Below, one piece after another: positions 8,552 through 18,651 of a stretch of 64,000 nt of DNA (the stretch's first letter is position 1; each line of letters begins with the position of its first letter). The translations under genes were made by a program, and so were the position numbers. Source of the stretch: Roseibium suaedae (GTDB lineage Bacteria > Pseudomonadota > Alphaproteobacteria > Rhizobiales > Stappiaceae); assembly GCF_900142725.1 (NCBI RefSeq), contig NZ_FRBW01000004.1, positions 186,001 through 250,000 on the forward strand. The letters are read 5' to 3'. The notes under the pieces were generated by a model that was not told the DNA's origin, ran no database searches, and saw nothing but the letters and a program-made list of their open reading frames with translations.

Positions 8552-9475
8552 TTAGCCCTTCGCAAGCGGATGGGCATTTTCCACCAGCTCCCTCAGCCGC
8601 TCATCCAGAACATGGGTGTAGATCTGCGTGGTCGATATGTCCGCGTGGCCGAGAAGCTGCTGCACCACGCGCAGGTCCGCTCCATTTTGCAAAAGATGCG
8701 AGGCAAAGGCATGGCGGAGAACGTGGGGCGACACCTTGGCCGGATCAATTCCGGCCTGAATGGCGAGATCCTTCAGGTCGCGGGCAAAGGCCTGCCGGGT
8801 GAAATGTCCGCTTTCGCCATGTGAGGGAAAGAGCCAGGGGCTGCTGGCATAGACACCTGCAGCTGTCCGCTCCGCCACATAGGCCTTCATCGCAGTTTGA
8901 GCCGGATGAGACAGCGGCACCAGCCGGTCCTTGCCTCCCTTGCCGCGAATTTCAATCAGCCGGGCATCCTTGCGCGCTGCGGAAACCGGCAGGGCAACCA
9001 GTTCGGACACGCGCAGACCGGAGGCGTAAAGCACTTCCAGCAGTGTATAGGTCCGGTGCGCCCGGAGGCGGGCGGCATCACTGGGGTGTTCCAAGTGCGT
9101 TTGTGTCTCAGCCGTTCCGATCAGGAGGTCCACCTCTTCAAGAGATAAAACCTTCGGCAGGGACTGCCGCTTCTTTGGTGAGGACAGGGTGCGTGTCGGA
9201 TCGTCGCCGCGCTGGCCTTCCGCATAGAGAAACTTGAAGAACTGCCGCAGGGCGGAAAGGCGCCGGGCCTGCGAGGTTGCCGCAAAACCGCGATCGGTCA
9301 GATCGCCGAGGTAGCGGGAGATATCTGTCTGGCTTGCCTTTGATGGCGCGGTCTTGCCGAGAAACTCCGCAAAGTCGTCCAGATCGCGCCGGTAACTGTC
9401 GAGCGTGTTCTGGGCAGCGCCCCGCTCGGCGGCCAGCATTTCCAGAAAACTTTCGCAGGCGTAATCCGTTGCCAA
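8552..9475 (-). CDS. xerD: Site-specific tyrosine recombinase XerD
   Basis: A 307-residue tyrosine recombinase with an N-terminal SAM-like core-binding domain ([23 protein letters not shown]) and the C-terminal catalytic domain. Catalytic residues: Arg in ASGLRVSEL, Lys region in [21 protein letters not shown] (H-x-x-R), His in [13 protein letters not shown], and the nucleophilic Tyr in QIYTHV. It acts with XerC at dif to resolve chromosome dimers. The likely start is the TTG at 9475, 5 bases after the upstream small membrane-protein gene, so the two are probably one transcript. The XerD rather than XerC assignment rests on the aroK neighbourhood common in Rhizobiales. Confidence 0.88.
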   Translation of the reverse strand: MATDYACESFLEMLAAERGAAQNTLDSYRRDLDDFAEFLGKTAPSKASQTDISRYLGDLTDRGFAATSQARRLSALRQFFKFLYAEGQRGDDPTRTLSSPKKRQSLPKVLSLEEVDLLIGTAETQTHLEHPSDAARLRAHRTYTLLEVLYASGLRVSELVALPVSAARKDARLIEIRGKGGKDRLVPLSHPAQTAMKAYVAERTAAGVYASSPWLFPSHGESGHFTRQAFARDLKDLAIQAGIDPAKVSPHVLRHAFASHLLQNGADLRVVQQLLGHADISTTQIYTHVLDERLRELVENAHPLAKG

Positions 9476-9480
9476 GGTCG

Positions 9481-9624
9481 TCAGCGGCCAAAGCCGTCCT
9501 TCTTGATCCGCACGGTGTACTCGCGCTCACCGGGCTGCACCAGATTGGCCAGCGCATAGACCGCGCCATAGCCGATGGCTCCGATCAGGACCAGGGCCAG
9601 GATCAGTCGGGTCAGCGTTGGCAC
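9481..9624 (-). CDS. 47-residue single-helix membrane protein upstream of xerD
   Basis: A very short gene found by reading the minus strand between aroK and xerD. GTG at 9624 has GGAGG upstream at 9 bases; the frame reads [20 protein letters not shown] (a membrane helix at about residues 5-27), then [23 protein letters not shown] and a stop 5 bases before the xerD start. Basic residues at the C-terminus suggest that part is cytoplasmic or near the membrane face. The spacing implies co-transcription with xerD. A similar small membrane protein in this place is something I recall from other Rhizobiales, but I cannot confirm it here. Function unknown. Confidence 0.75.
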   Translation of the reverse strand: MPTLTRLILALVLIGAIGYGAVYALANLVQPGEREYTVRIKKDGFGR

Positions 9625-9787
9625 GGGTTCCAGCCTCCGGAATGCGAATCACTTTTCTTCAGTGTTCCGCGCCGTCCTCTCCCATGCAAGCCGCACGGAT
9701 TTCCAGCTTCAGGATTGACTTGTGACTGCGGCTGGTTTCTTTCCCTCAGCCAGCTTTCTTTTCGGGCGAATATGCTAAAAAGCGGCC

Positions 9788-10429
9788 ATGACACATCAAA
9801 GTGACCTTTCCAATGGCCTTGAAGGCCAAGCCCTGGAACCGGCGGAGCCGAATGCGGAAGACCTGATCAAGGTTCTCGGCAATCGGTCCATCGTTCTGGT
9901 TGGCATCATGGGGTCGGGAAAATCAACCGTTGGCCGCCGGCTGGCCCAACGGCTGGGGTTGCCTTTCGTCGATGCCGATACGGAGATCGAGAAAGCCGCC
10001 AACATGACCATTTCGGAGATCTTCGCCAGCCATGGCGAAGCCTATTTCCGCAGTGGTGAAGAACGGGTGATTGCGCGTCTCCTGCAGCAGGGGCCGCAGA
10101 TCCTGGCCACCGGCGGCGGTGCCTATATGAGCGAGGCGACCCGGGAGGCGATCCAGAAGGACGGCGTTTCGGTCTGGCTCAAGGCCGATCTCGATACGGT
10201 GATGGCAAGGGTCCGCAAGCGGTCGAACCGTCCCCTGCTCCAGAACCCGGATCCCGAAGGAACCCTGCGCGCGCTTCTGGCCGTTCGCGACCCGGTTTAT
10301 GCGCAGGCTGATCTTTGCGTCTATTCCCGTGACGTTCCTCACGAGGTGGTCATGGAAGAAATTCTAAGAGCACTTATATCCAGGCTCGCGGCAGGAGATC
10401 TCCCGGCCGCCACCCAGACCGACAATTGA
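9788..10429 (+). CDS. aroK: Shikimate kinase
   Basis: A 213-residue P-loop kinase that phosphorylates the 3-hydroxyl of shikimate with ATP. Walker A is GIMGSGKST (about residues 39-47); the shikimate-binding DADTEIE, FRSGEER and ATGGGAY motifs and the lid Arg in KRSNRPLL are all present. An N-terminal extension of about 30 residues precedes the core, as in rhizobial AroK proteins. It is followed by aroB after 9 bases, so aroK-aroB form an operon for steps of the common aromatic pathway. The promoter region is shared with the divergent small membrane protein and xerD. Confidence 0.94.
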   Translation: MTHQSDLSNGLEGQALEPAEPNAEDLIKVLGNRSIVLVGIMGSGKSTVGRRLAQRLGLPFVDADTEIEKAANMTISEIFASHGEAYFRSGEERVIARLLQQGPQILATGGGAYMSEATREAIQKDGVSVWLKADLDTVMARVRKRSNRPLLQNPDPEGTLRALLAVRDPVYAQADLCVYSRDVPHEVVMEEILRALISRLAAGDLPAATQTDN

Positions 10430-10438
10430 AGGCAGACG

Positions 10439-11587
10439 ATGACCGACACGATTTCCAATGCAAGCTCCGACCTGTCCCCGATCCAGACCGTATCGGTCGA
10501 TCTGGGGGATCGCAGCTATGGTATCGAGATCGGTCGCGGCCTTCTGGAAACGGCGGGCGAACGGATTGCTGCCCTGCGTCCGGGCGCAAGACTCGCGGTC
10601 ATCACCGACGAGACCGTTGAAAAGCTGCATCTGAAGACCCTTCAGGCCAGCCTTGCCAAGGCTGGCATCGATCATGCGGTCATGACCATTCCTGCCGGTG
10701 AGAGCTCCAAGCGGTTCTCCCAGTTCGAGCGCCTGTGTGACGAAGTGCTGGGTGCACGGCTTGAGCGCAATGACGCCATCGTGGCGCTGGGCGGCGGTGT
10801 CGTTGGCGATCTCTCCGGCTTTGTTGCGGCCGCTGTGCGCCGGGGCATGGATTTCATCCAGATCCCGACCACGCTCCTGTCCCAGGTCGACAGTTCCGTT
10901 GGCGGCAAGACAGGCATCAACTCCCGTCATGGCAAGAACCTGATCGGCGCGTTTCATCAGCCGGTTCTGGTTCTGGCCGACACCGGTATCCTCGATACGC
11001 TGCCGATGCGCGACTTCCGCGCCGGCTATGCGGAGGTCGCCAAATACGGGCTGCTCGGCGACGAGCCGTTCTTTGCCTGGCTGGAGGCCAACTGGAAAGC
11101 CGTGTTTGCCGGTGGTCCGGAGCGGGACGAGGCTGTTGCCCGGTCGTGCCAGTCCAAGGCGGATGTGGTTGTCGCGGATGAGCGGGAGTCCGGCCGCCGG
11201 GCCCTCCTCAATCTCGGCCATACTTTCGGCCACGCGCTGGAATCTGCCGTCGAATATGAAACCGCCCGTCTGGTCCATGGGGAAGGCGTTTCCATCGGCA
11301 TGATGCTGGCCCATGAGTTTTCCGAGCGCCTGGGCCTGATTGACGGGGCCGTGGTTGCGCGCGTCGAAAAGCATCTCTCCGAGGTCGGGCTGCCGATCCG
11401 CATGTCCCAGATCCCTGGCCAGTTACCGCCAGCGGGCACGCTGATGGACATCATTGCCCAGGACAAGAAGGTGTCCCGCGGCAATCTGACTTTCATTCTG
11501 ACCCGCGGCATCGGATCCGCCTTTGTAGAAAAGGGCGTTGAGCCGGCCGTTGTTCATGACTTCCTGGTGGAGAAACTGTCCTCATGA
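10439..11587 (+). CDS. aroB: 3-Dehydroquinate synthase
   Basis: A 382-residue NAD+- and metal-dependent cyclase that converts DAHP to 3-dehydroquinate. Key stretches: the NAD-binding GGGVVGDLSGFVAA, the substrate region IPTTLLSQVDSSVGGKTGIN, the metal ligands in LNLGHTFGHALE and HGEGVSIGM, and the C-terminal QDKKVSRGNLTFIL. Length fits the family. It lies 9 bases after aroK and its stop overlaps the start of the next gene by ATGA, which implies a three-gene operon. Confidence 0.95.
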   Translation: MTDTISNASSDLSPIQTVSVDLGDRSYGIEIGRGLLETAGERIAALRPGARLAVITDETVEKLHLKTLQASLAKAGIDHAVMTIPAGESSKRFSQFERLCDEVLGARLERNDAIVALGGGVVGDLSGFVAAAVRRGMDFIQIPTTLLSQVDSSVGGKTGINSRHGKNLIGAFHQPVLVLADTGILDTLPMRDFRAGYAEVAKYGLLGDEPFFAWLEANWKAVFAGGPERDEAVARSCQSKADVVVADERESGRRALLNLGHTFGHALESAVEYETARLVHGEGVSIGMMLAHEFSERLGLIDGAVVARVEKHLSEVGLPIRMSQIPGQLPPAGTLMDIIAQDKKVSRGNLTFILTRGIGSAFVEKGVEPAVVHDFLVEKLSS

Positions 11588-12915
11588 GTGAAGCAACCCT
11601 CTGGCTCGCCATCGGGGCAATCCTCATTCTGCTGATCTTGTCCGGCTTCTTCTCCGGTTCGGAGACGTCGCTGACGGCAGCATCCCGTGCCCGCATGCAT
11701 CAGATGGAGAAGAACGGCGACCGCAGGGCGGTGCTCGTCTCCAAGCTGATTGCGGCCCGTGAGCGGCTGATCGGCGCCCTGCTCCTCGGCAACAATCTGG
11801 TCAACATCCTGGCGTCGTCCCTGGCGACCAGCGTGTTCCTGCATCTCTTCGGGGATGCGGGCGTTGCCATTGCGACGCTGGTCATGACCTTCTTGGTTCT
11901 GATCTTCGCAGAAGTGCTGCCGAAGACCTGGGCGATCTATGCACCGGAGCGGTTTGCACTGGCTGTTGCCCCGATCGTCCGTGTGGTGGTTGCGGTATTC
12001 GGGCCCGTTGTCGTCGCTGTTGAAGCCATCGTCCGTCTGATCCTGCGTCTCGTCGGCGTCAACGTGAATGACGATGCGCTGGCTCTGTCTGCGCATGAAG
12101 AGCTGCGCGGCACGGTGGACCTCCAGCACAAGGAAGGCGGTCTGGTGAAGGCCGAGCGCGACCGTATTGGCGGTCTGCTGGATCTGGCCGAACTGGAAGT
12201 GTCGGATGTTATGGTTCACCGCACCAACATGGTGGCGCTGAACGCGGACGAAGATCTGCCGAAGCTGGTGGAAGCAGCACTGGCCTCGCCCTATACCCGC
12301 CTGCCCCTGTGGCGCGGGGAGAGTGACAATTTCGTCGGTGTGCTCCACTCCAAGGATCTTCTGCGTGCACTGTTTGCAGCGGGCGGAGACAGTGAGAAGC
12401 TGGAGATCACCCAGATCATTTCCCAGCCCTGGTTCGTTCCGGACACCACGAGCCTTCAGGATCAGCTCAACGCCTTCCTGAAGCACAAGGCACATTTTGC
12501 GCTGGTGGTGGATGAATACGGGGAAGTGATGGGTCTGGTGACCCTCGAGGACATTCTGGAGGAAATCGTTGGCGAGATCGCCGACGAGCATGACGTCGAG
12601 CTTGAGGGTGTGCGTCCGCAGGCGGATGGTTCGGTGATTGTCGACGGCTCCGTGCCGATCCGTGACCTGAACCGCGCCACCGACTGGAACCTGCCGGACG
12701 ATGAAGCCACCACGATTGCCGGTCTGGTGATCCACGAGGCCCGGATGATCCCCGAGGAGCGGCAGATCTTCACCTTCCACGGCTTCCGTTTCACGGTGCT
12801 GCGCCGGGAAAAGAACCGCATCACCCGTCTCAGGATCATGCCTCTGAGCCAGCTCAAGGTTCAGCCGGCAGCGGCAAGCGCAGCTGCGCAAGTTGCTCCA
12901 GCGGCGCGCAGCTAG
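11584..12915 (+). CDS. CorC/HlyC-type transporter (CNNM/DUF21, CBS pair)
   Basis: A 443-residue integral membrane protein with the order DUF21 transmembrane domain (about residues 1-180, starting FFSGSETSLTAASRARMHQ), two CBS domains (about 200-330, including MVHRTNMVALN and LVVDEYGEVMGLVTLEDILEEIVGEI), and a C-terminal CorC_HlyC transporter-associated domain. Family members are linked to Mg2+/Co2+ efflux or Mg2+ homeostasis. The start overlaps the aroB stop by ATGA. The placement right after aroK-aroB is usual in Rhizobiales. The exact ion is not known from the sequence. Confidence 0.9.
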   Translation: MSEATLWLAIGAILILLILSGFFSGSETSLTAASRARMHQMEKNGDRRAVLVSKLIAARERLIGALLLGNNLVNILASSLATSVFLHLFGDAGVAIATLVMTFLVLIFAEVLPKTWAIYAPERFALAVAPIVRVVVAVFGPVVVAVEAIVRLILRLVGVNVNDDALALSAHEELRGTVDLQHKEGGLVKAERDRIGGLLDLAELEVSDVMVHRTNMVALNADEDLPKLVEAALASPYTRLPLWRGESDNFVGVLHSKDLLRALFAAGGDSEKLEITQIISQPWFVPDTTSLQDQLNAFLKHKAHFALVVDEYGEVMGLVTLEDILEEIVGEIADEHDVELEGVRPQADGSVIVDGSVPIRDLNRATDWNLPDDEATTIAGLVIHEARMIPEERQIFTFHGFRFTVLRREKNRITRLRIMPLSQLKVQPAAASAAAQVAPAARS

Positions 12916-12959
12916 GCTGCGCACCAGCTGACTTCAATTGCTGCATCGGTGAAACGGGC

Positions 12960-13262
12960 TCAGGCCGTACCGGAGACCCTGGCTGCCCGGGGATCCGGCT
13001 CTTCCGGAGACCGTGCCTCGATGGCGAGCGCGTGAACGCCGCCTGCGATTTCCTCGGCAAGAAGGTCGTTGATCGTGCGGTGGCGGTTCACCCGCGACAT
13101 GCCGGAAAAGGCTGCGGAGACGACGCGCACCCGGAAATGGGTTTCTCCGCCTTCACGCCAGCCGCCATGGCCTTTGTGACGGTCGGATTCGTCGATGACG
13201 TCCAGTGCGGCTGGCGACAGCGCAGCGGTCAGCTTGGACAGGATCTGGTCTTTGATGCTCAT
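12960..13262 (-). CDS. bolA: BolA family protein
   Basis: A 100-residue BolA-like protein starting MSIKDQILSKL, with the class II KH-like fold. The hallmark VVSAAFSGMSRVNRHRTINDLLAEEI contains the conserved helix and the HR segment, and the ESDRHKGHGGWREGGETHFRV loop is where BolA proteins bind an Fe-S cluster together with a monothiol glutaredoxin. BolA proteins act in iron-sulfur handling and in cell shape and stress. The start is the ATG at 13262; the upstream frame extension is not supported. It converges on the transporter gene with a 44-base gap and is divergent from the J-domain gene. Confidence 0.92.
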   Translation of the reverse strand: MSIKDQILSKLTAALSPAALDVIDESDRHKGHGGWREGGETHFRVRVVSAAFSGMSRVNRHRTINDLLAEEIAGGVHALAIEARSPEEPDPRAARVSGTA

Positions 13263-13441
13263 GGTTCTGTTTTGATCTCTTCGGCGGCCCATCGTCAAGC
13301 GGGAGCAATTCGTTTCCGGTTTCCCCAGCCCCGGGTCTGCGGGCTGGAAAATGTCGCAATCGGCGTTTAGAAAGCCCAATCCCACATTTTGCTTCGGTTA
13401 GAAGCTTGTTCGGCTTCGCCCCTCTACCCATAATCGGCGTC

Positions 13442-14032
13442 ATGAAACTGGATTCCAAAATCTTTGACCGGATACGTGTGAAACCCGACAAGGAGCGGGT
13501 GCAGGAGGATCTGTATCCATCCTGCGAGCATCCGGGCTGTCAGCGCCCTGCGCCGCACAAGGCGCCCAAGGGCCGCGACCGGGAAGGTCAGTATTTTCAT
13601 TTCTGCATCGACCATGTGCGGGAATACAACAAGTCCTACAATTATTTCGCCGGCATGCCCGACGACGACGTCCATGCCTATCAGCGGGATTCCCTGACCG
13701 GGCACCGGCCGACGTGGAAGATGGGCGTCAACCGGCAGGCCGCCGATGGTTCCGATGGCTTCGACCCGCGCGAGAACATGCGCGCCAATGCAAGCCGCCG
13801 TGCGGATGCGACTCAAAGAACACGTCAGCGCAAGCTTCTAACCCTTGAAAAACGTTCCCTGGATGTGCTCAATCTAGGGGAAACGGCCCGAGGGGCTGAA
13901 ATCAAGGCGCGCTACAAAGAACTAGTCAAACTGAACCACCCGGATGCCAATGGCGGTGACCGCTCTTGCGAGGACCGTCTGCGGGAAATCATTCAGGCCT
14001 ATAATGTCCTGAAGAAAGCCGGTTTCTGTTAG
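13442..14032 (+). CDS. J-domain protein next to cobS
   Basis: A 196-residue protein with a C-terminal J domain (about residues 138-196), containing the HPD motif in [10 protein letters not shown], and an unusual N-terminal half with C28, C33, C55 and H58 (YPSCEHPGC... FHFCIDH), a possible zinc site. This type of J protein sits upstream of cobS in many Rhizobiales. It probably recruits DnaK to a substrate; I infer a link with the cobaltochelatase only from position. It ends 160 bases before cobS, so a separate promoter for cobS is possible. ATG at 13442; the frame extends upstream only without a ribosome site. Confidence 0.9.
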   Translation: MKLDSKIFDRIRVKPDKERVQEDLYPSCEHPGCQRPAPHKAPKGRDREGQYFHFCIDHVREYNKSYNYFAGMPDDDVHAYQRDSLTGHRPTWKMGVNRQAADGSDGFDPRENMRANASRRADATQRTRQRKLLTLEKRSLDVLNLGETARGAEIKARYKELVKLNHPDANGGDRSCEDRLREIIQAYNVLKKAGFC

Positions 14033-14192
14033 GGTTTCCGTGTCCTGCCGGACAAGATCCGCTAACATCCTTCAATCGACCGATCTGATCCCGCCGGGTG
14101 CCCGCCCGGGGATGGACCGGTCCGGTCCGCATTCCCCCTGCGGGCTCCTTCCCCAACATCCCGCGCGGCACTGCCGCGGCAGCGGAGGAAAA

Positions 14193-15179
14193 ATGACTGA
14201 GATGACGAACACGGCTGGAAGCATGCCGGATATCGAGATTTCCGTTGAAGAGGTTTTCGGCTTCAAGACTGATCTCAAGGTTCCCGCGTTCTCGACCGCT
14301 TCCGAGCATGTGCCTGAAGCCGATCCGGACTATCTGTTCGACCGTGCCACCACCCTCGCCATTCTCGCCGGTTTTGCGCATAACCGCCGCGTCATGGTCA
14401 CTGGTTACCACGGCACCGGCAAGTCGACCCATATCGAGCAGGTCGCCTCGCGTCTCAACTGGCCGTGTATCCGCGTCAACCTCGACAGCCATATTTCCCG
14501 TATCGACCTTGTCGGCAAGGACGCCATCGTTCTGAAGGACGGCAAGCAGGTCACCGAATTCCGGGACGGCATCCTGCCCTGGGCCTACCAGCACAACGTC
14601 GCGCTTGTGTTCGACGAATATGATGCGGGCCGTCCGGACGTGATGTTCGTGATCCAGCGTATTCTGGAATCCTCCGGCCGCCTGACCCTGCTCGATCAGT
14701 CGCGCGTGATCCGCCCTCACCCGGCATTCCGTCTGTTCGCAACGGCCAACACGGTTGGTCTGGGCGACACGTCGGGCCTCTATCACGGCACGCAGCAGAT
14801 CAACCAGGCACAGATGGACCGCTGGTCTATCGTGTCGACCCTGAACTACCTGCCGCATGACAATGAAGTCGACATCGTCCTGTCGAAGGCGAAGCACTTC
14901 CAGAAGGCTGAAGGCCGGACGATCGTTTCCAAGATGGTCCGCCTTGCCGATATGACCCGCAAGGCCTTCATCAACGGCGATCTGTCGACCGTGATGAGCC
15001 CGCGTACCGTGATCACCTGGGCCGAAAACGCCCTGATCTTCGGCGATGTCGGTTTCTCGTTCCGTCTGACCTTCCTCAACAAGTGCGATGACATGGAACA
15101 GGCCCTGGTTGCCGAGTTCTATCAGCGCTGCTTTGGCGAAGAACTGCCGGAATCTTCGGCCAACATCGTGATGGCCTGA
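14193..15179 (+). CDS. cobS: Cobaltochelatase subunit CobS
   Basis: A 328-residue AAA+ ATPase of the MoxR-like class, the motor subunit of the aerobic CobNST cobaltochelatase that inserts Co2+ into hydrogenobyrinic acid a,c-diamide. Walker A is GYHGTGKST (about residues 69-77) and Walker B lies in [11 protein letters not shown]; sensor 1 lies in [21 protein letters not shown]. Length and motifs match CobS of Rhizobiales. AGCGGAGG precedes the ATG. The stop overlaps the start of the secreted-protein gene (TGATG), and cobT follows. The large subunit CobN is not in the window. Confidence 0.95.
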   Translation: MTEMTNTAGSMPDIEISVEEVFGFKTDLKVPAFSTASEHVPEADPDYLFDRATTLAILAGFAHNRRVMVTGYHGTGKSTHIEQVASRLNWPCIRVNLDSHISRIDLVGKDAIVLKDGKQVTEFRDGILPWAYQHNVALVFDEYDAGRPDVMFVIQRILESSGRLTLLDQSRVIRPHPAFRLFATANTVGLGDTSGLYHGTQQINQAQMDRWSIVSTLNYLPHDNEVDIVLSKAKHFQKAEGRTIVSKMVRLADMTRKAFINGDLSTVMSPRTVITWAENALIFGDVGFSFRLTFLNKCDDMEQALVAEFYQRCFGEELPESSANIVMA

Positions 15180-15673
15180 TGAAGAGAGCCGCCATCCGGA
15201 GCTGTCTGATCCGTTGCGCGATTGCGCTGACTGCTGTGGTGCCCGTTTCGGCGGGGACTGCGGCGGACATCAGCTTGATCCGCATCAGCGGCGCCGTGAC
15301 GGTGGACAATTATCCAAAGCTTGAGGCCTATTTGAATGCGGCTTCCGACACGATTGTCGGCCTCAAGATTATGCTGGACGCTCAGGACCAGTACGCCGAT
15401 GGCGTGCTGATGGCCTATGAGGATGGCGGCGCTTTTCTGACCTATGTGCCCGGCCCCGACATGGAGACAGAGTTTTCCGTCAACGGTGGCTACTCGCTCC
15501 AGCACGGAGCTTATGTCCTGGATGGGTTTTATCTGGTCAAGGATGCGGGCTTTAATCAGGGCATCAGCGCCGTTGCGCTGGAACAGGTTCCCGAAAGCCA
15601 GGTGATCCTGTCGGGCGCAAAGGTTCAGGACGTTGAGGTCGATGCGCTCGACCCGTCGATGGCAAAGAGGTAA
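15179..15673 (+). CDS. Predicted secreted protein between cobS and cobT
   Basis: A 164-residue protein with a typical signal peptide ([27 protein letters not shown], cleavage near residue 29). The mature part starts with [15 protein letters not shown] and has no cysteine, membrane helix or motif that I know. The start overlaps the cobS stop (TGATG) and the stop is 2 bases before cobT, so it is locked into the cobalamin operon. I do not recognise the family. Its role in cobaltochelatase is unknown: cobS and cobT act in the cytoplasm while this product is likely periplasmic. The sequence gives no sign of decay. Confidence 0.82.
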   Translation: MKRAAIRSCLIRCAIALTAVVPVSAGTAADISLIRISGAVTVDNYPKLEAYLNAASDTIVGLKIMLDAQDQYADGVLMAYEDGGAFLTYVPGPDMETEFSVNGGYSLQHGAYVLDGFYLVKDAGFNQGISAVALEQVPESQVILSGAKVQDVEVDALDPSMAKR

Positions 15674-15675
15674 GC

Positions 15676-17592
15676 ATGGCACGGCCAGGCAGCAATTCAA
15701 ATCCGGGAAGCAGCCCGGCTCAAAGGGCCGAACCCTTCAAGCAGGCCGTTTCCGGAACCATCCGCGCCATGTCCGGCGAGGCGGAACTGGAGGTCCTGTT
15801 CACCGGAGACCGGCCCGGTCTGTCCGGCAGCACCGTGCGCCTGCCTGATCCCTCCCGCAAGCTGACTGAGCGCGACGTGGCGATTACCCGCGGGCTCGGC
15901 GACTCTATCGCCATGAAGCTTGCCTGCCATGACGCCAAGGCCCATTCCCGCAAGCAGCCTTCCGCCCCTGAGGCCCGCGCGATCTATGACGCGGTGGAAC
16001 AGGCGCGGTGCGAGGCGCTGGGCGCGCTGCGGATGGAAGGCGTTGCCGGCAACATCGCGGCCATGCTCGATGATCGCTATCGCAAGGCCAACGCACCGGA
16101 TGTCACCAGCCGCGAAGATGCGCCGCTTCAGGACGCGATTGCCCTGATGGTGCGCGAGCGCCTGACTGGCGCGCCGCCGCCCGAAAGTGCTGCAAAGCTG
16201 GTCGACATGTGGCGGAGCTGGATCGAGGTCCGGGCTGGGGAAGCCCTGGACCGCCTGGTCCCGCGAGTCGAAAGCCAGGCGGATTTCGCCGTTCAGATCC
16301 ATGACCTCCTCAAGGCTCTGGATATGGCCGACGAGATTGGCGAGCGGGACGAGACGGAAGATCCCGAGGAAAGCCAGGACGACGGCAACAACGACGAAAG
16401 CGAAACCGGCGCAGAAGGCGAAGAGGACGCTGGTCAGGAGCAATCCGAAGCGCAGGACATGGAAATGTCCGGCGAGGAGCAGGATGCCGGCGAGACCGAA
16501 GGCGCAGATTCCGACATGGATGAAATGTCCGATCAGGACATGACCGACCAGGCGGAAGATGCCGGTGAGAGTATGCGCGAGGACCATCCGTTCTCCAACC
16601 GCCCGCCCGTTTCCGACTACAAGGTCTTCACCACCCAGTTTGATGAGACGGTGACTGCCGAAGACCTGTGCGACATTGCCGAACTGGACCGGCTGCGCGG
16701 CTTCCTGGACAAACAGCTGACCAATCTCCAGGGCGCAGTGGCCCGGCTTGCAAACCGCTTGCAGCGCAAGCTGATGGCAAAGCAGAACCGGTCCTGGGAC
16801 TTCGACCTTGAAGAAGGCCTTCTGGACACGGCCCGCCTCACCCGCGCGGTCACGGATCCGATGTCGCCGCTGGCTTTCAAGCAGGAGCGCGACACGAACT
16901 TCCGCGACACGGTGGTAACGCTGCTGATCGACAATTCCGGCTCCATGCGCGGCCGCCCGATCACGGTTGCCGCAACTTGCGCCGATATTCTCGCCCGCAC
17001 GCTGGAGCGGTGCGGCGTGAAGGTCGAAATTCTTGGCTTCACCACCAAGGCCTGGAAGGGCGGCCAGTCCCGCGAAGCCTGGCTTGCCGCGAACAAGCCC
17101 GCCTCTCCTGGCCGTCTGAACGATCTGCGCCACATCATCTACAAGTCTGCCGATGCACCCTGGCGCCGTGCCCGCCGGAACCTCGGTCTGATGATGCGCG
17201 AAGGGCTGCTCAAGGAGAACATCGATGGTGAAGCGCTGACCTGGGCCCATGAGCGGCTGCTCGACCGTCCCGAACAGCGCCGGATCCTGATGATGATTTC
17301 CGATGGCGCACCGGTCGATGACTGCACCCTGTCGGTCAATCCGGGCAACTATCTGGAGCGCCACCTGCGCCATGTGATCGAGGAGATCGAGAACCGGTCG
17401 CCTGTGGAACTGATCGCCATCGGCATCGGCCACGATGTGACCCGCTATTACAAGCGTGCGGTGACCATCGTGGATGCGGAAGAGCTGGCAGGTGCCATGA
17501 CCGACCAGCTGGCGGATCTCTTTGACGATGAGGTTGCTCCTTCCCATGGCCGCAGCCGCAAGCGCCGCCGCGCTGGCGGAGGTGGCCGATGA
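15676..17592 (+). CDS. cobT: Cobaltochelatase subunit CobT
   Basis: A 638-residue protein that pairs with CobS to form the AAA+/VWA chaperone of the cobaltochelatase. After a helical N-terminal part (about 1-205) comes a highly acidic segment (about 215-300, many Glu, Asp and Gln residues), and then a C-terminal VWA domain with the metal-ion adhesion motif DNSGSM (about residues 419-424). A basic tail ends [13 protein letters not shown]. Length and architecture agree with rhizobial CobT. It starts 2 bases after the small secreted protein gene. Its stop overlaps the next gene by ATGA. Confidence 0.95.
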   Translation: MARPGSNSNPGSSPAQRAEPFKQAVSGTIRAMSGEAELEVLFTGDRPGLSGSTVRLPDPSRKLTERDVAITRGLGDSIAMKLACHDAKAHSRKQPSAPEARAIYDAVEQARCEALGALRMEGVAGNIAAMLDDRYRKANAPDVTSREDAPLQDAIALMVRERLTGAPPPESAAKLVDMWRSWIEVRAGEALDRLVPRVESQADFAVQIHDLLKALDMADEIGERDETEDPEESQDDGNNDESETGAEGEEDAGQEQSEAQDMEMSGEEQDAGETEGADSDMDEMSDQDMTDQAEDAGESMREDHPFSNRPPVSDYKVFTTQFDETVTAEDLCDIAELDRLRGFLDKQLTNLQGAVARLANRLQRKLMAKQNRSWDFDLEEGLLDTARLTRAVTDPMSPLAFKQERDTNFRDTVVTLLIDNSGSMRGRPITVAATCADILARTLERCGVKVEILGFTTKAWKGGQSREAWLAANKPASPGRLNDLRHIIYKSADAPWRRARRNLGLMMREGLLKENIDGEALTWAHERLLDRPEQRRILMMISDGAPVDDCTLSVNPGNYLERHLRHVIEEIENRSPVELIAIGIGHDVTRYYKRAVTIVDAEELAGAMTDQLADLFDDEVAPSHGRSRKRRRAGGGGR

Positions 17593-18623
17593 GAGGAGCG
17601 TCCGCAGGGGCGCGGCTCAAGGCTGCGGTCTTTTCGGTCCTGCTTTTCTCGCTGCCGACGTTTTCCGGGGCCTCGGCGCAGGAGATCCTGACAGGGGCAG
17701 CGCCGGTCACGGTGAAGACGGAACCGATCAAGTCGTTTCAGGTTGGCCGGGACAGTGATCAGTTCGGCAAGCTGACCTATCTGGGCGGCATGGAGCTGAT
17801 TTCGGCCGACCGGAACGTTGGCGGTCTGTCGAGCCTGATCAGCCTCAAGGGTGGTGCGGAGTTCGTGGCCGTCACCGACAATGGCCTGTGGTTTGCCGCA
17901 ACGGTCGACCAGGACGAGGACGGACGTCCTCTGGGCCTTAGCAACACGCGCTACACGCCGATGATCCGGGTGTCAGGCAAGCCGTTCAACGGTCATTACG
18001 GCAGCGATACCGAAGCCATGACACTGGATGGGGCGTCGATCCTCGTCTCAGCCGAAGGCGTCAACAAGATCTACCGCTTTCCCTGGCCGCTGACGACCGG
18101 CAAGGAGCCCATGACGGGGGAAGTGAAGGTCTCCCAGGCCATTTCCGATCTGCGTGGCTCCAAGGGTATGGAAGCCATGGCCATGGCGCCGCAAGGCACG
18201 CCTCTAGCTGGAAAACTGGTGGTGATTGCCGAACGCGGTCCGGGTGATGCAGACGATCTGCCCGGTTTCCTGTTGCAGGACGGCAAGGAAGACCGTTTCA
18301 CGGTCGCCCGGTCAGACCGCTACGATGCCACGGACGCCGAATTCCTGCCGAATGGCGATCTCCTGCTGCTGGAGCGCCGCTTCAATCTGCGGGATCTGGT
18401 CGGCATGCGGATCCGGAAATTTCCGGCCTCCAGTGTCGTTCCGGGCGCGAAACTCACCGGCGAAGTTCTGCTCGAAGCGGATTTCGGCTTTCAGATCGAC
18501 AATATGGAAGGCCTTGCCGTCCATGAAAATGAAAAGGGTCAGACGATCCTGACCCTTCTCTCCGACAACAACCGCTCCCTGCTGCAGCGGACACTGTTCC
18601 TGCGCTTCCGTCTGAACGACTGA
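17589..18623 (+). CDS. Secreted esterase-like/phytase-like protein
   Basis: A 344-residue protein with an N-terminal signal peptide ending near ASA-QE and a mature domain of the esterase-like activity of phytase type, a predicted six-bladed beta-propeller. Characteristic pieces: [55 protein letters not shown] and [13 protein letters not shown]. Family members have been shown to hydrolyse simple esters or to relate to phytases, but the true substrate is unknown. It overlaps the cobT stop by ATGA and closes the cobalamin operon, an arrangement that recurs in Rhizobiales. It converges on holA with a 28-base gap. Confidence 0.82.
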   Translation: MRGASAGARLKAAVFSVLLFSLPTFSGASAQEILTGAAPVTVKTEPIKSFQVGRDSDQFGKLTYLGGMELISADRNVGGLSSLISLKGGAEFVAVTDNGLWFAATVDQDEDGRPLGLSNTRYTPMIRVSGKPFNGHYGSDTEAMTLDGASILVSAEGVNKIYRFPWPLTTGKEPMTGEVKVSQAISDLRGSKGMEAMAMAPQGTPLAGKLVVIAERGPGDADDLPGFLLQDGKEDRFTVARSDRYDATDAEFLPNGDLLLLERRFNLRDLVGMRIRKFPASSVVPGAKLTGEVLLEADFGFQIDNMEGLAVHENEKGQTILTLLSDNNRSLLQRTLFLRFRLND

Positions 18624-18651
18624 GCCGCTGTGCTGCGGCGGGCCCGCAGTG

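Noticed and set aside
14033-14192. Cobalamin riboswitch before cobS
   Set aside because: I looked for the conserved B12-box sequence and did not find it; the gap only has GC-rich local hairpins.
15697-17547. Long minus-strand open frame (616 codons) opposite cobT
   Set aside because: It is the mirror of a GC-rich coding gene; cobT is certain from VWA and acidic motifs, and the frame gives no recognisable protein.
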